Shown: positions 1-8,656 of the stretch, piece by piece | Position numbering within the stretch: position 1 is the stretch's first letter | Layout of the letters: every line of letters begins with the position of its first letter | Notes under the pieces: generated by a model | What the model saw: only the letters and a program-made list of their open reading frames with translations | Databases searched by the model: none | What the model was told of the DNA's origin: nothing | From: Terriglobia bacterium | GTDB taxonomy: Bacteria; Acidobacteriota; Terriglobia; Terriglobales; Acidobacteriaceae | Assembly (NCBI GenBank): GCA_020072845.1 | Contig: JAIQGF010000013.1 | Span: 39,463-103,462 of the forward strand | Direction of reading: 5' to 3' | DNA: 64,000 nucleotides | Position numbers and translations under genes: made by a program

Positions 1-1
1 T

Positions 2-559
2 GATGGCGCCCCCATGCTGGTCCGCCGTGCGCTTGGAGACCCGGACGACGAGGAGTTCTTCAAACAAGCGCTGGAGTTTTTCATTCTCTATTACCGCGCG
101 CACAAATTGGATACGACCGTGGTCTATGGCGGAATCGTGGAAGCGTTGCGCGCAATGCGCAACGGCAACGGCTTTGAGCGGCGTATGGCGGTGCTCTCCA
201 ACAAGCCGGTGAACCCGTCGCGCGGGATCGTCGAGGCGCTCGGGCTCGGTGAATTTTTTGTCCAGGTATACGGCGGCAATAGTTTTCCCACCAAGAAGCC
301 CGATCCGCTGGGCGCGCTGACGCTGGCCCGGGAAAACGGGGTGGAGCCCGGCCAGGCGCTGATCGTTGGCGATTCCGACATTGACGTCCTCACCGCGCGC
401 AATGCCGGCATGTGGAGTTGCGGGGTCAGCTACGGTTTCTCGCCCCATTCCCTGGAGCAGGCGCCGCCCGATGTCTTGGTGGATTCGCCGCACGAGCTGC
501 CGCTGGTCTTCGAAAACAAGCCGCCCGAGTCCGACGACATTCCCGGCGTTCCGGTGTGA
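2..559 (+). CDS. HAD-family phosphatase, phosphoglycolate phosphatase-like (5' end cut by window)
   Basis: The frame is open from base 2, so the N-terminus, including the DxDx(T/V) nucleophile motif, lies outside the window. Visible parts are the end of the cap domain, the motif II segment AVLSNKP (Ser-Asn then Lys), the motif III region TKKPDP and the motif IV loop VGDSDIDVLTARNAG with the paired acidic residues that hold Mg2+. This order is typical of Gph/PGP-type HAD hydrolases, soluble enzymes that dephosphorylate small phosphoesters such as 2-phosphoglycolate. The substrate cannot be told from sequence. The gene ends 12 bases before a 7-bp repeat block. Confidence 0.8.
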   Translation, partial: DGAPMLVRRALGDPDDEEFFKQALEFFILYYRAHKLDTTVVYGGIVEALRAMRNGNGFERRMAVLSNKPVNPSRGIVEALGLGEFFVQVYGGNSFPTKKPDPLGALTLARENGVEPGQALIVGDSDIDVLTARNAGMWSCGVSYGFSPHSLEQAPPDVLVDSPHELPLVFENKPPESDDIPGVPV

Positions 560-570
560 TTTCCGGCGCT

Positions 571-600
571 CGGTACTCGGTACTAGGCACTCGGTACTAG
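571..600. repeat. Period-7 tandem repeat (CGGTACT-type)
   Basis: Units CGGTACT, CGGTACT, AGGCACT and CGGTACT follow each other without spacing between two convergent genes. The stop codon of the minus-strand methyltransferase falls inside the second unit. No inverted arm is seen here. Confidence 0.75.
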
Positions 601-1347
601 CTGTCCGTAAAACATCCTCGTTTCCTGTTCCAGCCTCACCACGCCCCCGCCCTGGTACTCGTCAAACAAATTATCAATCGCGCCCAGCATCGGCGGAAAC
701 GACGGATGTCCCCGGTGCGGCATGTACGACGCCGAGAGAATTCTGCCCGTCAGGCAGTGGCGGTCCAGGGTCTGCGGGTTGTCGAACACTGCCTTTTGAA
801 ACCCTGCCTTGCCAAAGAATTCGGGCAGCGAGTTCTTGCTCCACAGCGGCTTCACCTTGTGGTAATCAACGCCGAAGCGCACCAGGAGCTGCTCGTATGC
901 GGTCATGAACGGAGTGGCATCCGTGCGGCGCTCGTTCCACAGCAGCACCACCCACCCGCCCGGCTTCAGGATGCGGGCGAACTCGCGGTGCGCTTCCCGC
1001 GGCTCGAACCAGTGAAAGGATTGCGCCGCGGTCACCAAGTCCACCAACCCCGATTTCAGCGTGGTCGCTTCCGCGCGGCCGAGCACGGCGACAAAATGGG
1101 CGCAGTCGCGCAGCGATTTGCGCGCGGCATCCAGCATGGACGCATTCGGCTCGACCCCGAACACGCGATTCCCGGCGTCGCACAACAGGCGCGACAAGAT
1201 GCCGGTACCGCAGCCGACGTCGGCAATCACCGACTCCGCTGTCAGCCCACATTCCCGGCGCATGGTTTCCAGCACCTGCGGCGGGTACCCGGGCCGATAC
1301 CGGGCGTAATCTTGCACGCGATTCGAGAAGCGACGAGTTGGATCCAT
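583..1347 (-). CDS. Class I SAM-dependent methyltransferase
   Basis: The predicted protein has 254 residues. The SAM-binding Rossmann motif I (VIADVGCGTGILSRLL) is near residue 40, an acidic motif (VFGVEPN) about 20 residues later, and the post-motif segment AAQSFHWFEPREAHREFARILKPGG is typical of UbiE/YcgJ-like methyltransferases. The start was placed at the ATG opening MDPTRRFSNRVQDYARYRPGYP, because that stretch is the conserved family N-terminus; an in-frame ATG 25 codons upstream adds only low-complexity residues. The methyl acceptor is unknown. The last residues and the stop codon lie in a period-7 repeat, so the C-terminus has probably been remodelled. Confidence 0.85.
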   Translation of the reverse strand: MDPTRRFSNRVQDYARYRPGYPPQVLETMRRECGLTAESVIADVGCGTGILSRLLCDAGNRVFGVEPNASMLDAARKSLRDCAHFVAVLGRAEATTLKSGLVDLVTAAQSFHWFEPREAHREFARILKPGGWVVLLWNERRTDATPFMTAYEQLLVRFGVDYHKVKPLWSKNSLPEFFGKAGFQKAVFDNPQTLDRHCLTGRILSASYMPHRGHPSFPPMLGAIDNLFDEYQGGGVVRLEQETRMFYGQLVPSA

Positions 1348-1433
1348 GCTTGAATGTGGCGCGGGCGCCCTCGCCCGCGATCCTCTTCGATGACGCGATG
1401 CTTGCGCATTCGCGCCCAGCACCGCATTATTGC

Positions 1434-1526
1434 AGTTTCAAGGCTCAGTTTCGAGTTACTGCCGGAGTGCGGCTCCGGTGCTCGCCCTGCGACTCCGCTG
1501 AAACCGAAACTGAAACTGAAACTCTC
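1434..1526. repeat. Inverted pair of AGTTTC/GAAACT tandem units
   Basis: The left arm (1434-1460) holds AGTTTC twice plus a partial copy. The right arm (1500-1526) holds GAAACC, GAAACT, GAAACT, GAAACT in a row. The arms are complementary and enclose about 40 bases, so a hairpin is possible. The right arm ends one base before the ATG at 1528 and leaves no room for a ribosome binding site. Confidence 0.65.
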
Positions 1527-1527
1527 A

Positions 1528-2142
1528 ATGCCAAACAACTCGCATCTTCAATTCTCTCCCGCGGAGCTGCGCAAGGTCCGCTCGCTGAGGACTCCTTACG
1601 GAGTCCAGAAATTTCTCGATTCCCTTCCGTACCACCTGGAAGACACCTCGTGGTCGCCGCGCAAAGTGCTGCACCACGGGACCGCGCATTGTTTGGAAGG
1701 CGCGATTTTCGGGGCGGCGGCGCTCCGGGTGCTCGGGTTTCCCCCGCTTCTGTGGGACCTGGAGGCCGACTACGACACCGATCACGTGCTGGCCATCTTC
1801 AAGGTCCGCGGCCACTGGGGTGCGGTAGCGAAGTCGAATTGGTCGGGCTGCCGCTATCGCGAGCCGGTCCATCGCTCCCTGCGCGAACTTGCCCTCACTT
1901 ACTTTAACCTTTACTGCAATCGCCGCAAGCAGCGTACCCTGCGCCGATACTCGCGTCCGGTCAACCTGGCGCGTTTTGATCACCTCAACTGGATGATCGC
2001 GGAAAAGGACCCCTGGTTCATTGCCGAGTACCTATGTGAGATACCGCACATTCCATTGCTGAAGCCTTTGCACGTGAAGCGGCTCTGCCCGGTGGATGAT
2101 CGCCTGTTTCGCGCCGAATTGACCGATCATCGGTGGAAATGA
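1528..2142 (+). CDS. Transglutaminase-like cysteine-protease-fold protein, function unknown
   Basis: This 204-residue protein carries a Cys in HCLEGAIFGAAALR (near residue 55), a His in DTDHVLAIF and a following aromatic-rich strand HWGAVAKSN. The spacing fits the Cys-His core of the transglutaminase/NlpC-like fold, where the Cys opens a helix and the His sits on a strand. There is no signal peptide or membrane segment. The start ATG was chosen where the conserved part begins (MPNNSHLQFSPAELRK). Upstream in-frame codons cross a repeat and are not convincing. Fold assignment is inference; no substrate can be proposed. Confidence 0.65.
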   Translation: MPNNSHLQFSPAELRKVRSLRTPYGVQKFLDSLPYHLEDTSWSPRKVLHHGTAHCLEGAIFGAAALRVLGFPPLLWDLEADYDTDHVLAIFKVRGHWGAVAKSNWSGCRYREPVHRSLRELALTYFNLYCNRRKQRTLRRYSRPVNLARFDHLNWMIAEKDPWFIAEYLCEIPHIPLLKPLHVKRLCPVDDRLFRAELTDHRWK

Positions 2143-2156
2143 CACCGTTTTGCGGC

Positions 2157-2235
2157 CTGAGTGAGCCCTGAGCGTAGCGGAGGGGCGAGCGGGAGACCGC
2201 AGGCGTTATCCTGAGCGAAGCGAAGGATCTCTTTT
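2157..2235. repeat. Dispersed repeat, CCTGAGCGAAGCGAAGGA type
   Basis: Two related segments occur: CCTGAGCGTAGCGGAGG near 2167 and CCTGAGCGAAGCGAAGGA near 2211. A similar block is seen at about 59565-59610. The AAGGA inside the last copy lies about 10 bases before the MutS-like start and may act as its ribosome binding site. Confidence 0.55.
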
Positions 2236-2238
2236 CGC

Positions 2239-4029
2239 ATGACCGCGCCCACACCAGCTTCCGAGTACACGCGTCGGGCCGAAGCCCGCGCCGCGGACGC
2301 CGCGCGCCTGGACCGCCGCTCCGTCTGGCTCGGCAACTTGAAACTGGCCGCGGTGATCGTGTTCTTCGTCGCCGGCGCCTTCTACGTCAAGCAGCACGCC
2401 TTCTCGCCCTACTGGCTGCTCATCCCGGTCATCGCATTTTTGGCGCTGGCCGTGGTTCACGACCGCGTGATCAACGCCCGGCATGCCGCTGAAAAGGCTG
2501 CCGAGTTCTATCGCCGCGGAATCGCGCGCATTGAGGACCGGGGCGAAGGCGACACCGGCGAGCAGTTCCGGGTTGCGGACCACGTTTACGCCGACGATCT
2601 CGACCTCTTCGGCAAGGGCAGCGTTTTCGAACTGCTGTGCTGCGCCAGAACTCCGATGGGCCGGCAGACGCTGGCGCGCTGGCTGCTCGCCCCGGCGCCG
2701 GTGGATGAAGTCCGCGAGCGGCAGCAGGCGATTGACGAACTCCGCTCCCGCCTCGATCTCCGCGAAGACCTCGCTATCACCGGGGACGATCTGCGCTCGC
2801 CGCGCCAGCCCGACTGGCTGGTCGAATGGGCGGAATCACCCGTTGTCCTGAAAAACCCGGCGCTCCGCGTCCTCTCCTCCCTGGTGGCGCTCGCCGCCGT
2901 TGCCGCGCTCGTCTATCGCGGCCTCGGCGGTGATTGGATCCCGCTGCTGGTGATCATCGGCGCAGCTTCTCTCATCGCCTCCAGGCTGCGCGACCGCGTG
3001 CACTCGCTGCTGGACGCCATCAGCGCCGCCGCCGATGAACTCGCGCTGGTTTCCGCGCTATTGGCGCGCATCGAGCGCGAGCCGTTCACCGCCGCCTGGC
3101 TGCGCGCCCGTGCCGCCGGCCTGGAATCCACCGCTGCGACTCCGTCGCGCAGTCTGGCGCGCCTGCGCTATCTCGCCGATCTCGCCAACGGCAGCCACAA
3201 CTTGTTCGTGAAGTTGATTGACGTGCCGCTGCTGTATTCGGTGCAGGCCGCCTTCGCGGCCGAGTCATGGCGCCGCCAGCACGGCCATTCGGTGCGGCAG
3301 TGGCTGGACGCGCTCGGCGACCTGGAAGCGCTGGTCTCTTTGTCGGCGTACGCGTTTGAGCACCCCGACGACCCCTTCCCCGAATTTCTGCCGGAGCGCG
3401 TGCCCGCCATCTTCGACGCCGAACGGATGGGACATCCGCTCCTGCCCGCCGCGCACTGCGTTCGCAATAGCGTGCGCCTCGGCGACCCCGCGCAACTGCT
3501 TTTGGTCAGCGGCTCGAATATGAGCGGCAAGAGCACGCTGCTGCGCGCCATCGGCGTGAACGTGATGCTGGCGCAGGCGGGCGCGCCGGTTCGTGCCGCG
3601 CGCCTGGCCATGTCACCGGTGCGGCTGGGGACCTCAATCCGTGTCACCGACTCGCTCCAGGCCGGCCGCTCCGGCTTTTACGCTGAAATCGTGCGCCTGC
3701 GCCAGGTCATGTCGCTCACCGACGGCGGCCAGCCCGTGCTCTTCCTGCTCGACGAACTGCTGCACGGAACCAACTCGTACGACCGGAAAATCGGCGCTGA
3801 AGGCATCGTGCGCGCGCTGCTGGAGCGCGCCGCCATCGGGATCGTCACCACCCACGATCTCGCGCTGACCGCGATCGGCACGACCGCCGTGGACGGCCGC
3901 GTCCGCAACGCGCATTTCGAAGATCACGTCGAAGACGGCGCCATGCGCTTCGACTACCGGCTGCGTGACGGCGTGGTCACCAAGAGCAACGCCCTGGAAC
4001 TGATGCGCAGCATCGGACTGGACGTCTGA
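2239..4029 (+). CDS. Membrane-anchored MutS-family ATPase
   Basis: The protein has 596 residues. Two hydrophobic segments lie near residues 33-75 (LAAVIVFFVAGAFYV, then WLLIPVIAFLALAVV), and a further hydrophobic pair near 215-250. The middle is helical (MutS core/lever-like). The C-terminal third is a MutS ATPase: Walker A GSNMSGKST near residue 425, Walker B LFLLDELLHGTNS around Asp505, and the H-loop TTHD near 540. The mismatch-recognition domain I with its Phe-x-Glu motif is absent, so this is not the classical repair MutS. Such membrane MutS-like proteins are known but uncharacterised. It is followed by uvrB on the same strand about 100 bases on. Confidence 0.85.
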   Translation: MTAPTPASEYTRRAEARAADAARLDRRSVWLGNLKLAAVIVFFVAGAFYVKQHAFSPYWLLIPVIAFLALAVVHDRVINARHAAEKAAEFYRRGIARIEDRGEGDTGEQFRVADHVYADDLDLFGKGSVFELLCCARTPMGRQTLARWLLAPAPVDEVRERQQAIDELRSRLDLREDLAITGDDLRSPRQPDWLVEWAESPVVLKNPALRVLSSLVALAAVAALVYRGLGGDWIPLLVIIGAASLIASRLRDRVHSLLDAISAAADELALVSALLARIEREPFTAAWLRARAAGLESTAATPSRSLARLRYLADLANGSHNLFVKLIDVPLLYSVQAAFAAESWRRQHGHSVRQWLDALGDLEALVSLSAYAFEHPDDPFPEFLPERVPAIFDAERMGHPLLPAAHCVRNSVRLGDPAQLLLVSGSNMSGKSTLLRAIGVNVMLAQAGAPVRAARLAMSPVRLGTSIRVTDSLQAGRSGFYAEIVRLRQVMSLTDGGQPVLFLLDELLHGTNSYDRKIGAEGIVRALLERAAIGIVTTHDLALTAIGTTAVDGRVRNAHFEDHVEDGAMRFDYRLRDGVVTKSNALELMRSIGLDV

Positions 4030-4106
4030 GCGCCGCGATATAATCAAGAGATGCTCACCGGCCAATACTCAGCTCTGTGGCGACAGCGTTCAGTCGGCCT
4101 CGGGTA

Positions 4107-4127
4107 CTAATTGCTAATCGCTAATTG
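4107..4127. repeat. Period-7 repeat directly before uvrB
   Basis: Three units, CTAATTG, CTAATCG and CTAATTG, end five bases before the uvrB ATG. They fill the place where a Shine-Dalgarno sequence would be. Confidence 0.7.
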
Positions 4128-4132
4128 CTTCC

Positions 4133-6124
4133 ATGCCCGACTTTAAGCTCGTTTCCGACTACCAACCCCGAGGCGACCAGGAGAAAGCGATCGAGTCGCT
4201 CAACCGCGGTGTCTTGGACGGCGACAAGCACCAGGTCCTGCTGGGCGTCACCGGATCGGGCAAGACTTACACCATGGCGAAGGTGATCGAGCAGATCAAC
4301 CGCTCCACGCTGGTTCTGGCCCACAACAAGACCCTGGCGGCCCAGCTCTACCACGAGTTCAAGAGCTTTTTCCCGCACAACGCGGTCGAGTACTTTGTAT
4401 CGTATTACGACTATTATCAGCCGGAAGCCTACATTCCCGCCGCCGACGTCTACATCGAAAAAGAAGCGACCATCAATGATGAGCTCGACAAGCTGCGGCT
4501 CTCGGCCACCAAGTCGCTGTTCGAGCGCCGCGACTGCATCATCGTCGCCTCGGTGAGCTGCATCTACGGCCTGGGCTCGCCCGAGGCCTACTACGGCATG
4601 CTGCTTTTCCTGGAGAAGGGCCAGAGGATCAAGCGCGAGGACATCTTGCGCAAGCTGGTTGAAATCCTCTACGAGCGCAGCGATTCCGACTTCCGCCGCG
4701 GCACCTTCCGCGTCCGCGGCGACGTCATCGAAATCTTTCCCCCTTACGACGACAACGCCTACCGCATCGAGCTTTGGGGCGATCAGGTGGAATCGCTCAG
4801 CCAGATTGACCCGCTCTTCGGCACCGTCAAGCAAAAGTACGCGCGCCTCCCCATCTACCCCAAGACGCACTACGTGATGAAGCCGGAGACCAAGAGCGCG
4901 GCGGTTGACTCGATCCTGAAAGAGCTGGCCTGGTGGGAAGCCGAACTGGAGAAGCAGGGACGCCTGGTGGAATCGCAGCGCGTTCACCAGCGCACCCGCT
5001 TCGATGTCGAGATGATGAAGGAAGTCGGCTACTGTCACGGCATCGAAAATTATTCCCGCCATTTCACCGGGCGGCTGCCGGGGGAGCCTCCGCCCACGCT
5101 GCTGGATTACGTGGCGCGCGATTTCCTGCTGTTCATCGACGAATCGCACCAAACCATCCCGCAACTCCACGGCATGTGGCACGGCGACCGCTCGCGCAAG
5201 GAAACCCTCATCGAGTACGGCTTCCGGCTGCCCTCCGCGCTCGACAATCGCCCGCTCACCTTCGAGGAGTTCGAGCACCGCGTCAACCAGGTGGTCTACG
5301 TCTCCGCCACACCCGGACCTTACGAGCTGACCAAATCGGCCGGCGTGGTCGTCGAGCAGATCATCCGTCCGACCGGGCTGATTGATCCGGAGGTCGAAGT
5401 CCGTCCGGTCAAGGGCCAGATTGATGACTTGCTGCACGAAATCCGCGCCCGCGTCGAACACGGCGAACGCGTGTTGGTCACGACGCTCACCAAGCGCATG
5501 GCCGAAGACCTGGCGGAGTACTACAGCGAGGTCGGCGTGCGCTGCCGCTACATGCACTCCGAGATCGAAACCCTGGAGCGGGTGAAAATCCTGCGCGACC
5601 TGCGCAAGGGCGAGTTCGACGTGCTCATCGGCATCAACCTGCTGCGCGAAGGCCTGGATCTGCCGGAAGTCTCGCTGGTGGCCATTCTTGACGCCGACAA
5701 GGAAGGCTTCCTGCGCTCCGCCGGATCGCTGATCCAGACCATGGGCCGCTGCGCCCGCCACCTGCATGGCCGCGCCGTTCTTTATGCCGACCGCATGACC
5801 GATTCCATGAAAAGGGCGATCGACGAAACCACGCGCCGCCGCGCCATCCAGCGGGCCTACAACGAGGAGCACGGCATCACGCCCGAGTCCATCGTGCGGC
5901 CGCTGGAAATGTCGCTGGCGCACATCGTGGAAGCCGATTACGTGGATATCACCGAGCAAGCCGAGGGCATCCCGGAATTCAAGTCGCAGGAAGAACTCAA
6001 CGCCTACATCGCCAAGCTGGAGGTCGATATGCGCGAGGCGGCCAAGCGCTTCGAGTTCGAAAAGGCCGCCCAGCTGCGCGATACCATCCGCGACCTGCGC
6101 ACCAAAGAATTTCTTTTCGCCTGA
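4133..6124 (+). CDS. uvrB: Excinuclease ABC subunit B
   Basis: UvrB is the damage-verifying helicase-like subunit of nucleotide excision repair; it is loaded by UvrA and recruits UvrC. The 663-residue length is normal. Visible motifs: Walker A GVTGSGKT near residue 38, the beta-hairpin [10 protein letters not shown] near 97, the DEAH-like box FIDESH near 337, SATPGPYE near 385, the helicase motifs LTKRMAEDL and [13 protein letters not shown], and a C-terminal UVR domain ([13 protein letters not shown]). The ATG start matches the family N-terminus, but no ribosome binding site precedes it because a 7-bp repeat occupies that place. It appears intact. Confidence 0.98.
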   Translation: MPDFKLVSDYQPRGDQEKAIESLNRGVLDGDKHQVLLGVTGSGKTYTMAKVIEQINRSTLVLAHNKTLAAQLYHEFKSFFPHNAVEYFVSYYDYYQPEAYIPAADVYIEKEATINDELDKLRLSATKSLFERRDCIIVASVSCIYGLGSPEAYYGMLLFLEKGQRIKREDILRKLVEILYERSDSDFRRGTFRVRGDVIEIFPPYDDNAYRIELWGDQVESLSQIDPLFGTVKQKYARLPIYPKTHYVMKPETKSAAVDSILKELAWWEAELEKQGRLVESQRVHQRTRFDVEMMKEVGYCHGIENYSRHFTGRLPGEPPPTLLDYVARDFLLFIDESHQTIPQLHGMWHGDRSRKETLIEYGFRLPSALDNRPLTFEEFEHRVNQVVYVSATPGPYELTKSAGVVVEQIIRPTGLIDPEVEVRPVKGQIDDLLHEIRARVEHGERVLVTTLTKRMAEDLAEYYSEVGVRCRYMHSEIETLERVKILRDLRKGEFDVLIGINLLREGLDLPEVSLVAILDADKEGFLRSAGSLIQTMGRCARHLHGRAVLYADRMTDSMKRAIDETTRRRAIQRAYNEEHGITPESIVRPLEMSLAHIVEADYVDITEQAEGIPEFKSQEELNAYIAKLEVDMREAAKRFEFEKAAQLRDTIRDLRTKEFLFA

Positions 6125-6130
6125 ACAGGT

Positions 6131-6202
6131 CTAGCCACAGAGGACACCGAGGAAAACCAAGGTCAAAACGCCTTCCTTGATGTTCCTGACCTTTGTGGCT
6201 AG
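6131..6202. repeat. Inverted repeat with period-9 units between convergent genes
   Basis: CTAGCCACAGAGG (6131-6143) pairs with CCTTTGTGGCTAG (6190-6202) with one mismatch. The left arm continues as CACAGAGGA, CACCGAGGA, AAACCAAGG, a period of about 9. It sits between uvrB and the convergent MCP gene and could serve as a bidirectional terminator, though it has no long T run. Confidence 0.65.
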
Positions 6203-6240
6203 GTGTTCTTACTAGCGTCCGCGGGCTTGATCGCGCGGAA

Positions 6241-7677
6241 TCACGCCTGCCCGATCACCGCCGCCGAGATCGCTTCCGGCTTCTCCGTCCTTACCGCCGT
6301 GGGCGCCGGCGCCGGCCGGATCGGTGCGACCGCCTGCGTGAGCTGCTCGGATGAGCGCGCAACCTGCTCCATGATTTTTGCGCCCTGGCGCGCCTTGGTC
6401 GAGTTCTGGCGCAGGTTGGCGGCGATCTCCTGCACCGCGGCGGCAACGCTTTCCGTCCCTTGCACCTGTTGCGACGATGCCGCCGCAATCGCTTCGGCAA
6501 AATCGGCGGTCTGGTGCAGAACCGTGGCAATGCCGGTGAACGCTCGGTCTGCCTGCTCCATGAGCTGCGCGCCATTTCCCGCGACGCGGTTCCCCTGCTC
6601 CATCACCGCCACCGCTTCGTTGCTCTCCGCCTGGATGGATTTCAGCAGGGTCACGATGTCGTGCGTCGCCGAACGCGAGTGGTCCGCCAGCTTTTTCAGT
6701 TCGGCCGACAGCACTTCCGTGGTCTGGCCGCCCTGCCCGCCGCGCGACGATTCCAGGATCGCGTTCTGCGCCAGCAGGTTGGTTTCGTGGATCAGGTTAA
6801 TGACGTCGTAGACCTCCAGCGAACGGCTGGCCAGCGACTTGATCTTTTCCGCCGTCGCTTGCATGGCGGCGCAGATGCGCTGCATGCTTTCGGCACTCTC
6901 ACGCACCGCCCGGCTGCCCTGGTCGGAGAGGTCGAGCGCGCGCCGGGCCGCTTCGTGGGCCGCCGTGGCATGGCCGGAAACCTTTTGCGTGCTCTCGGCA
7001 AGCTGCGCGATGGCAGCGGCGGCGTCCATCGTCGCCTGCTCCTGCTGCGACGCCCCGCTGGCCATCTCGGAGGCCGCCGCGATCACCTGCGTGGCCGAGG
7101 CCGCGATCTCGGCGCTGGCCGCGCGGGCGCGCTCCATGCGGCGCGCATAATTGTCGGCCAACACATTGAACGATTCAGTCACCGCGGTCAGATGGGGATG
7201 AGCCGCGGCCTGGGCTCGGCCCGCCAGGTCGCCGCGCGATACTTGGTTGATGACCTTTTCCAGTTCCGCCAGGTCGGACCGCAGCAATTCTTCGCCTGTC
7301 TTGATCGCCGCCGCCTGCGCCAGATTCTCCGCCGCGCGGTTCCAGTTCTCGGCAATCACGCCGAAGTCGTCGGGCGTGACGTTGGCGCGCGTCTCGTAAT
7401 CGCCCGCGACCAGTTTCTCGGAGAATTCCAGCAATTCGCGGGTCGGCTTCACCACCTTGCCGCCGAGTTGCAGCAGCAGCGCCACGCTGGCCGCCAGCAC
7501 CAGAAACAAGGCCGCCAGGAACTCCAGGCCCGCCACCTGCGGCAGCGCGCCGAAATCCAGCAGCGACAGCCCGCCCGATCGCGCACCGGCGGCATAAGAC
7601 AGTCCCAATACCACGATCAGCACGAAAGCATTCACGCCAACCAACGTCCACACACGCGACTTCACTCGGTCCTTCAC
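6241..7677 (-). CDS. Methyl-accepting chemotaxis protein, PilJ-like
   Basis: The protein has 478 residues. Transmembrane helices lie near residues 10-28 and 50-70, with only a short loop between them, so there is no large periplasmic sensor. A HAMP-like segment (KVVKPTRELLEFSEKLVAGDYETRANV) follows, then a long coiled-coil signalling domain. The hairpin tip reads VINLIHETNLLAQNAILESSRGG rather than the canonical [21 protein letters not shown]. That is still recognisable as the CheA/CheW contact site but divergent, as in PilJ-type receptors of twitching or surface systems. It ends in a flexible Pro/Ala tail. It lies convergent to uvrB, near a signalling cluster. Confidence 0.88.
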   Translation of the reverse strand: MKDRVKSRVWTLVGVNAFVLIVVLGLSYAAGARSGGLSLLDFGALPQVAGLEFLAALFLVLAASVALLLQLGGKVVKPTRELLEFSEKLVAGDYETRANVTPDDFGVIAENWNRAAENLAQAAAIKTGEELLRSDLAELEKVINQVSRGDLAGRAQAAAHPHLTAVTESFNVLADNYARRMERARAASAEIAASATQVIAAASEMASGASQQEQATMDAAAAIAQLAESTQKVSGHATAAHEAARRALDLSDQGSRAVRESAESMQRICAAMQATAEKIKSLASRSLEVYDVINLIHETNLLAQNAILESSRGGQGGQTTEVLSAELKKLADHSRSATHDIVTLLKSIQAESNEAVAVMEQGNRVAGNGAQLMEQADRAFTGIATVLHQTADFAEAIAAASSQQVQGTESVAAAVQEIAANLRQNSTKARQGAKIMEQVARSSEQLTQAVAPIRPAPAPTAVRTEKPEAISAAVIGQA

Positions 7678-7789
7678 AAATCTCTCCGGATTAGGATTTC
7701 AGAAAGAACGTAGACGGCTGGGGGAGGGTCGTCAGCCCCACTGTACTCAAGAAATGCGTCCGCGAACACCGGAAATTCGGACATGCACT

Positions 7790-8467
7790 TCAGCGCACGG
7801 CAGCGTAGGTAGGCGAGGGCGGATTCGTCTCAGAGTGAGATTTGGCGGCGAACTTCATTTCCGACTCCATCGAGCTGAAGCGCTGCACGATGTCGTGGAT
7901 GCGAAGCGCCATGGTGTGAATGGTTGCCAGTTGATCGCGGATCTCGGCGGAAAACGCGCCTGGCTCCAGCAACATCAGTTCGGCATTGCCCAACACCGAG
8001 GTCAGCGCGTTGTTCACGCTGTGACGCATGTCGAGCATGTACTTTCCCAGCATGGCGTGGCCTTCCGCCTGGGTCAGTGCCTGCTCGGCGCGGCGCGCGC
8101 GCGCGTTGGCGTCCAGGCGGCGCAGGCTTTCGGTGGCCAGCGCCACCACTACGTCCACCCAGCCTTCATGTTCCCGCACCAGCATGAATCGCGGATACTG
8201 GCTGCGCACGCGCTGTAAGTCAAGGCCATCCGGGGCCAGCAGAATCGCCGGCTTGCCCGATTCATCCAACTTCTTGAATAGCGGCGCTACAACTTCCTTG
8301 ACCCCGGCGATGACCGCCAGGTCGCACGATGCCACCAGCGGCTCGCTCCACGCCGGCGTCGTCGTCAAGAGAAATGTCGGCACGCTGCGTTCGGTTTGCC
8401 AGCGCGCCATCATGGTGGACGCGAATTCCGGCTCGTCGGAGATGATCAATACCGATGGTTGCGACAC
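7790..8467 (-). CDS. Receiver-like plus DHp (HisKA-like) protein without ATPase domain
   Basis: The protein has 225 residues. The N-terminal part (SQPSVLIISDEPEFASTMM) resembles a receiver domain, but the usual phosphoacceptor environment is degenerate. A helical C-terminal part carries MLDMRHSVNNALTSVLGN, which copies the histidine-kinase H-box (His followed by NN.L) at around residue 150. No N/G box or HATPase domain follows, so it cannot autophosphorylate by itself. It could be a phosphotransfer or dimerisation partner of the nearby kinase. The GTG start is chosen because GGAG sits seven bases upstream; an in-frame ATG 20 codons further out lacks one. Confidence 0.65.
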   Translation of the reverse strand: MSQPSVLIISDEPEFASTMMARWQTERSVPTFLLTTTPAWSEPLVASCDLAVIAGVKEVVAPLFKKLDESGKPAILLAPDGLDLQRVRSQYPRFMLVREHEGWVDVVVALATESLRRLDANARARRAEQALTQAEGHAMLGKYMLDMRHSVNNALTSVLGNAELMLLEPGAFSAEIRDQLATIHTMALRIHDIVQRFSSMESEMKFAAKSHSETNPPSPTYAAVR

Positions 8468-8656
8468 GTTACAGCTCCAAGGACGCTCCGTTGCGTCCCA
8501 CACTTCACAATGCACGGACAACTCCAAACTGCTGCTGGCCGTAAGTTATTGATGGTACAGGACTAGCGCCAGGATGGTGGAGCGCCGTCTCCGTCTCACC
8601 CTGAAACGCAGTCTCAACTCAGCAGAGTTCCTGGCCAGTGAGCCGACGACGGAGGC

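Noticed and set aside
4121..5959. Long minus-strand open frame opposite uvrB
   Set aside because: The plus frame encodes complete UvrB with all motifs; the opposite frame is open only because of the codon bias of GC-rich DNA.
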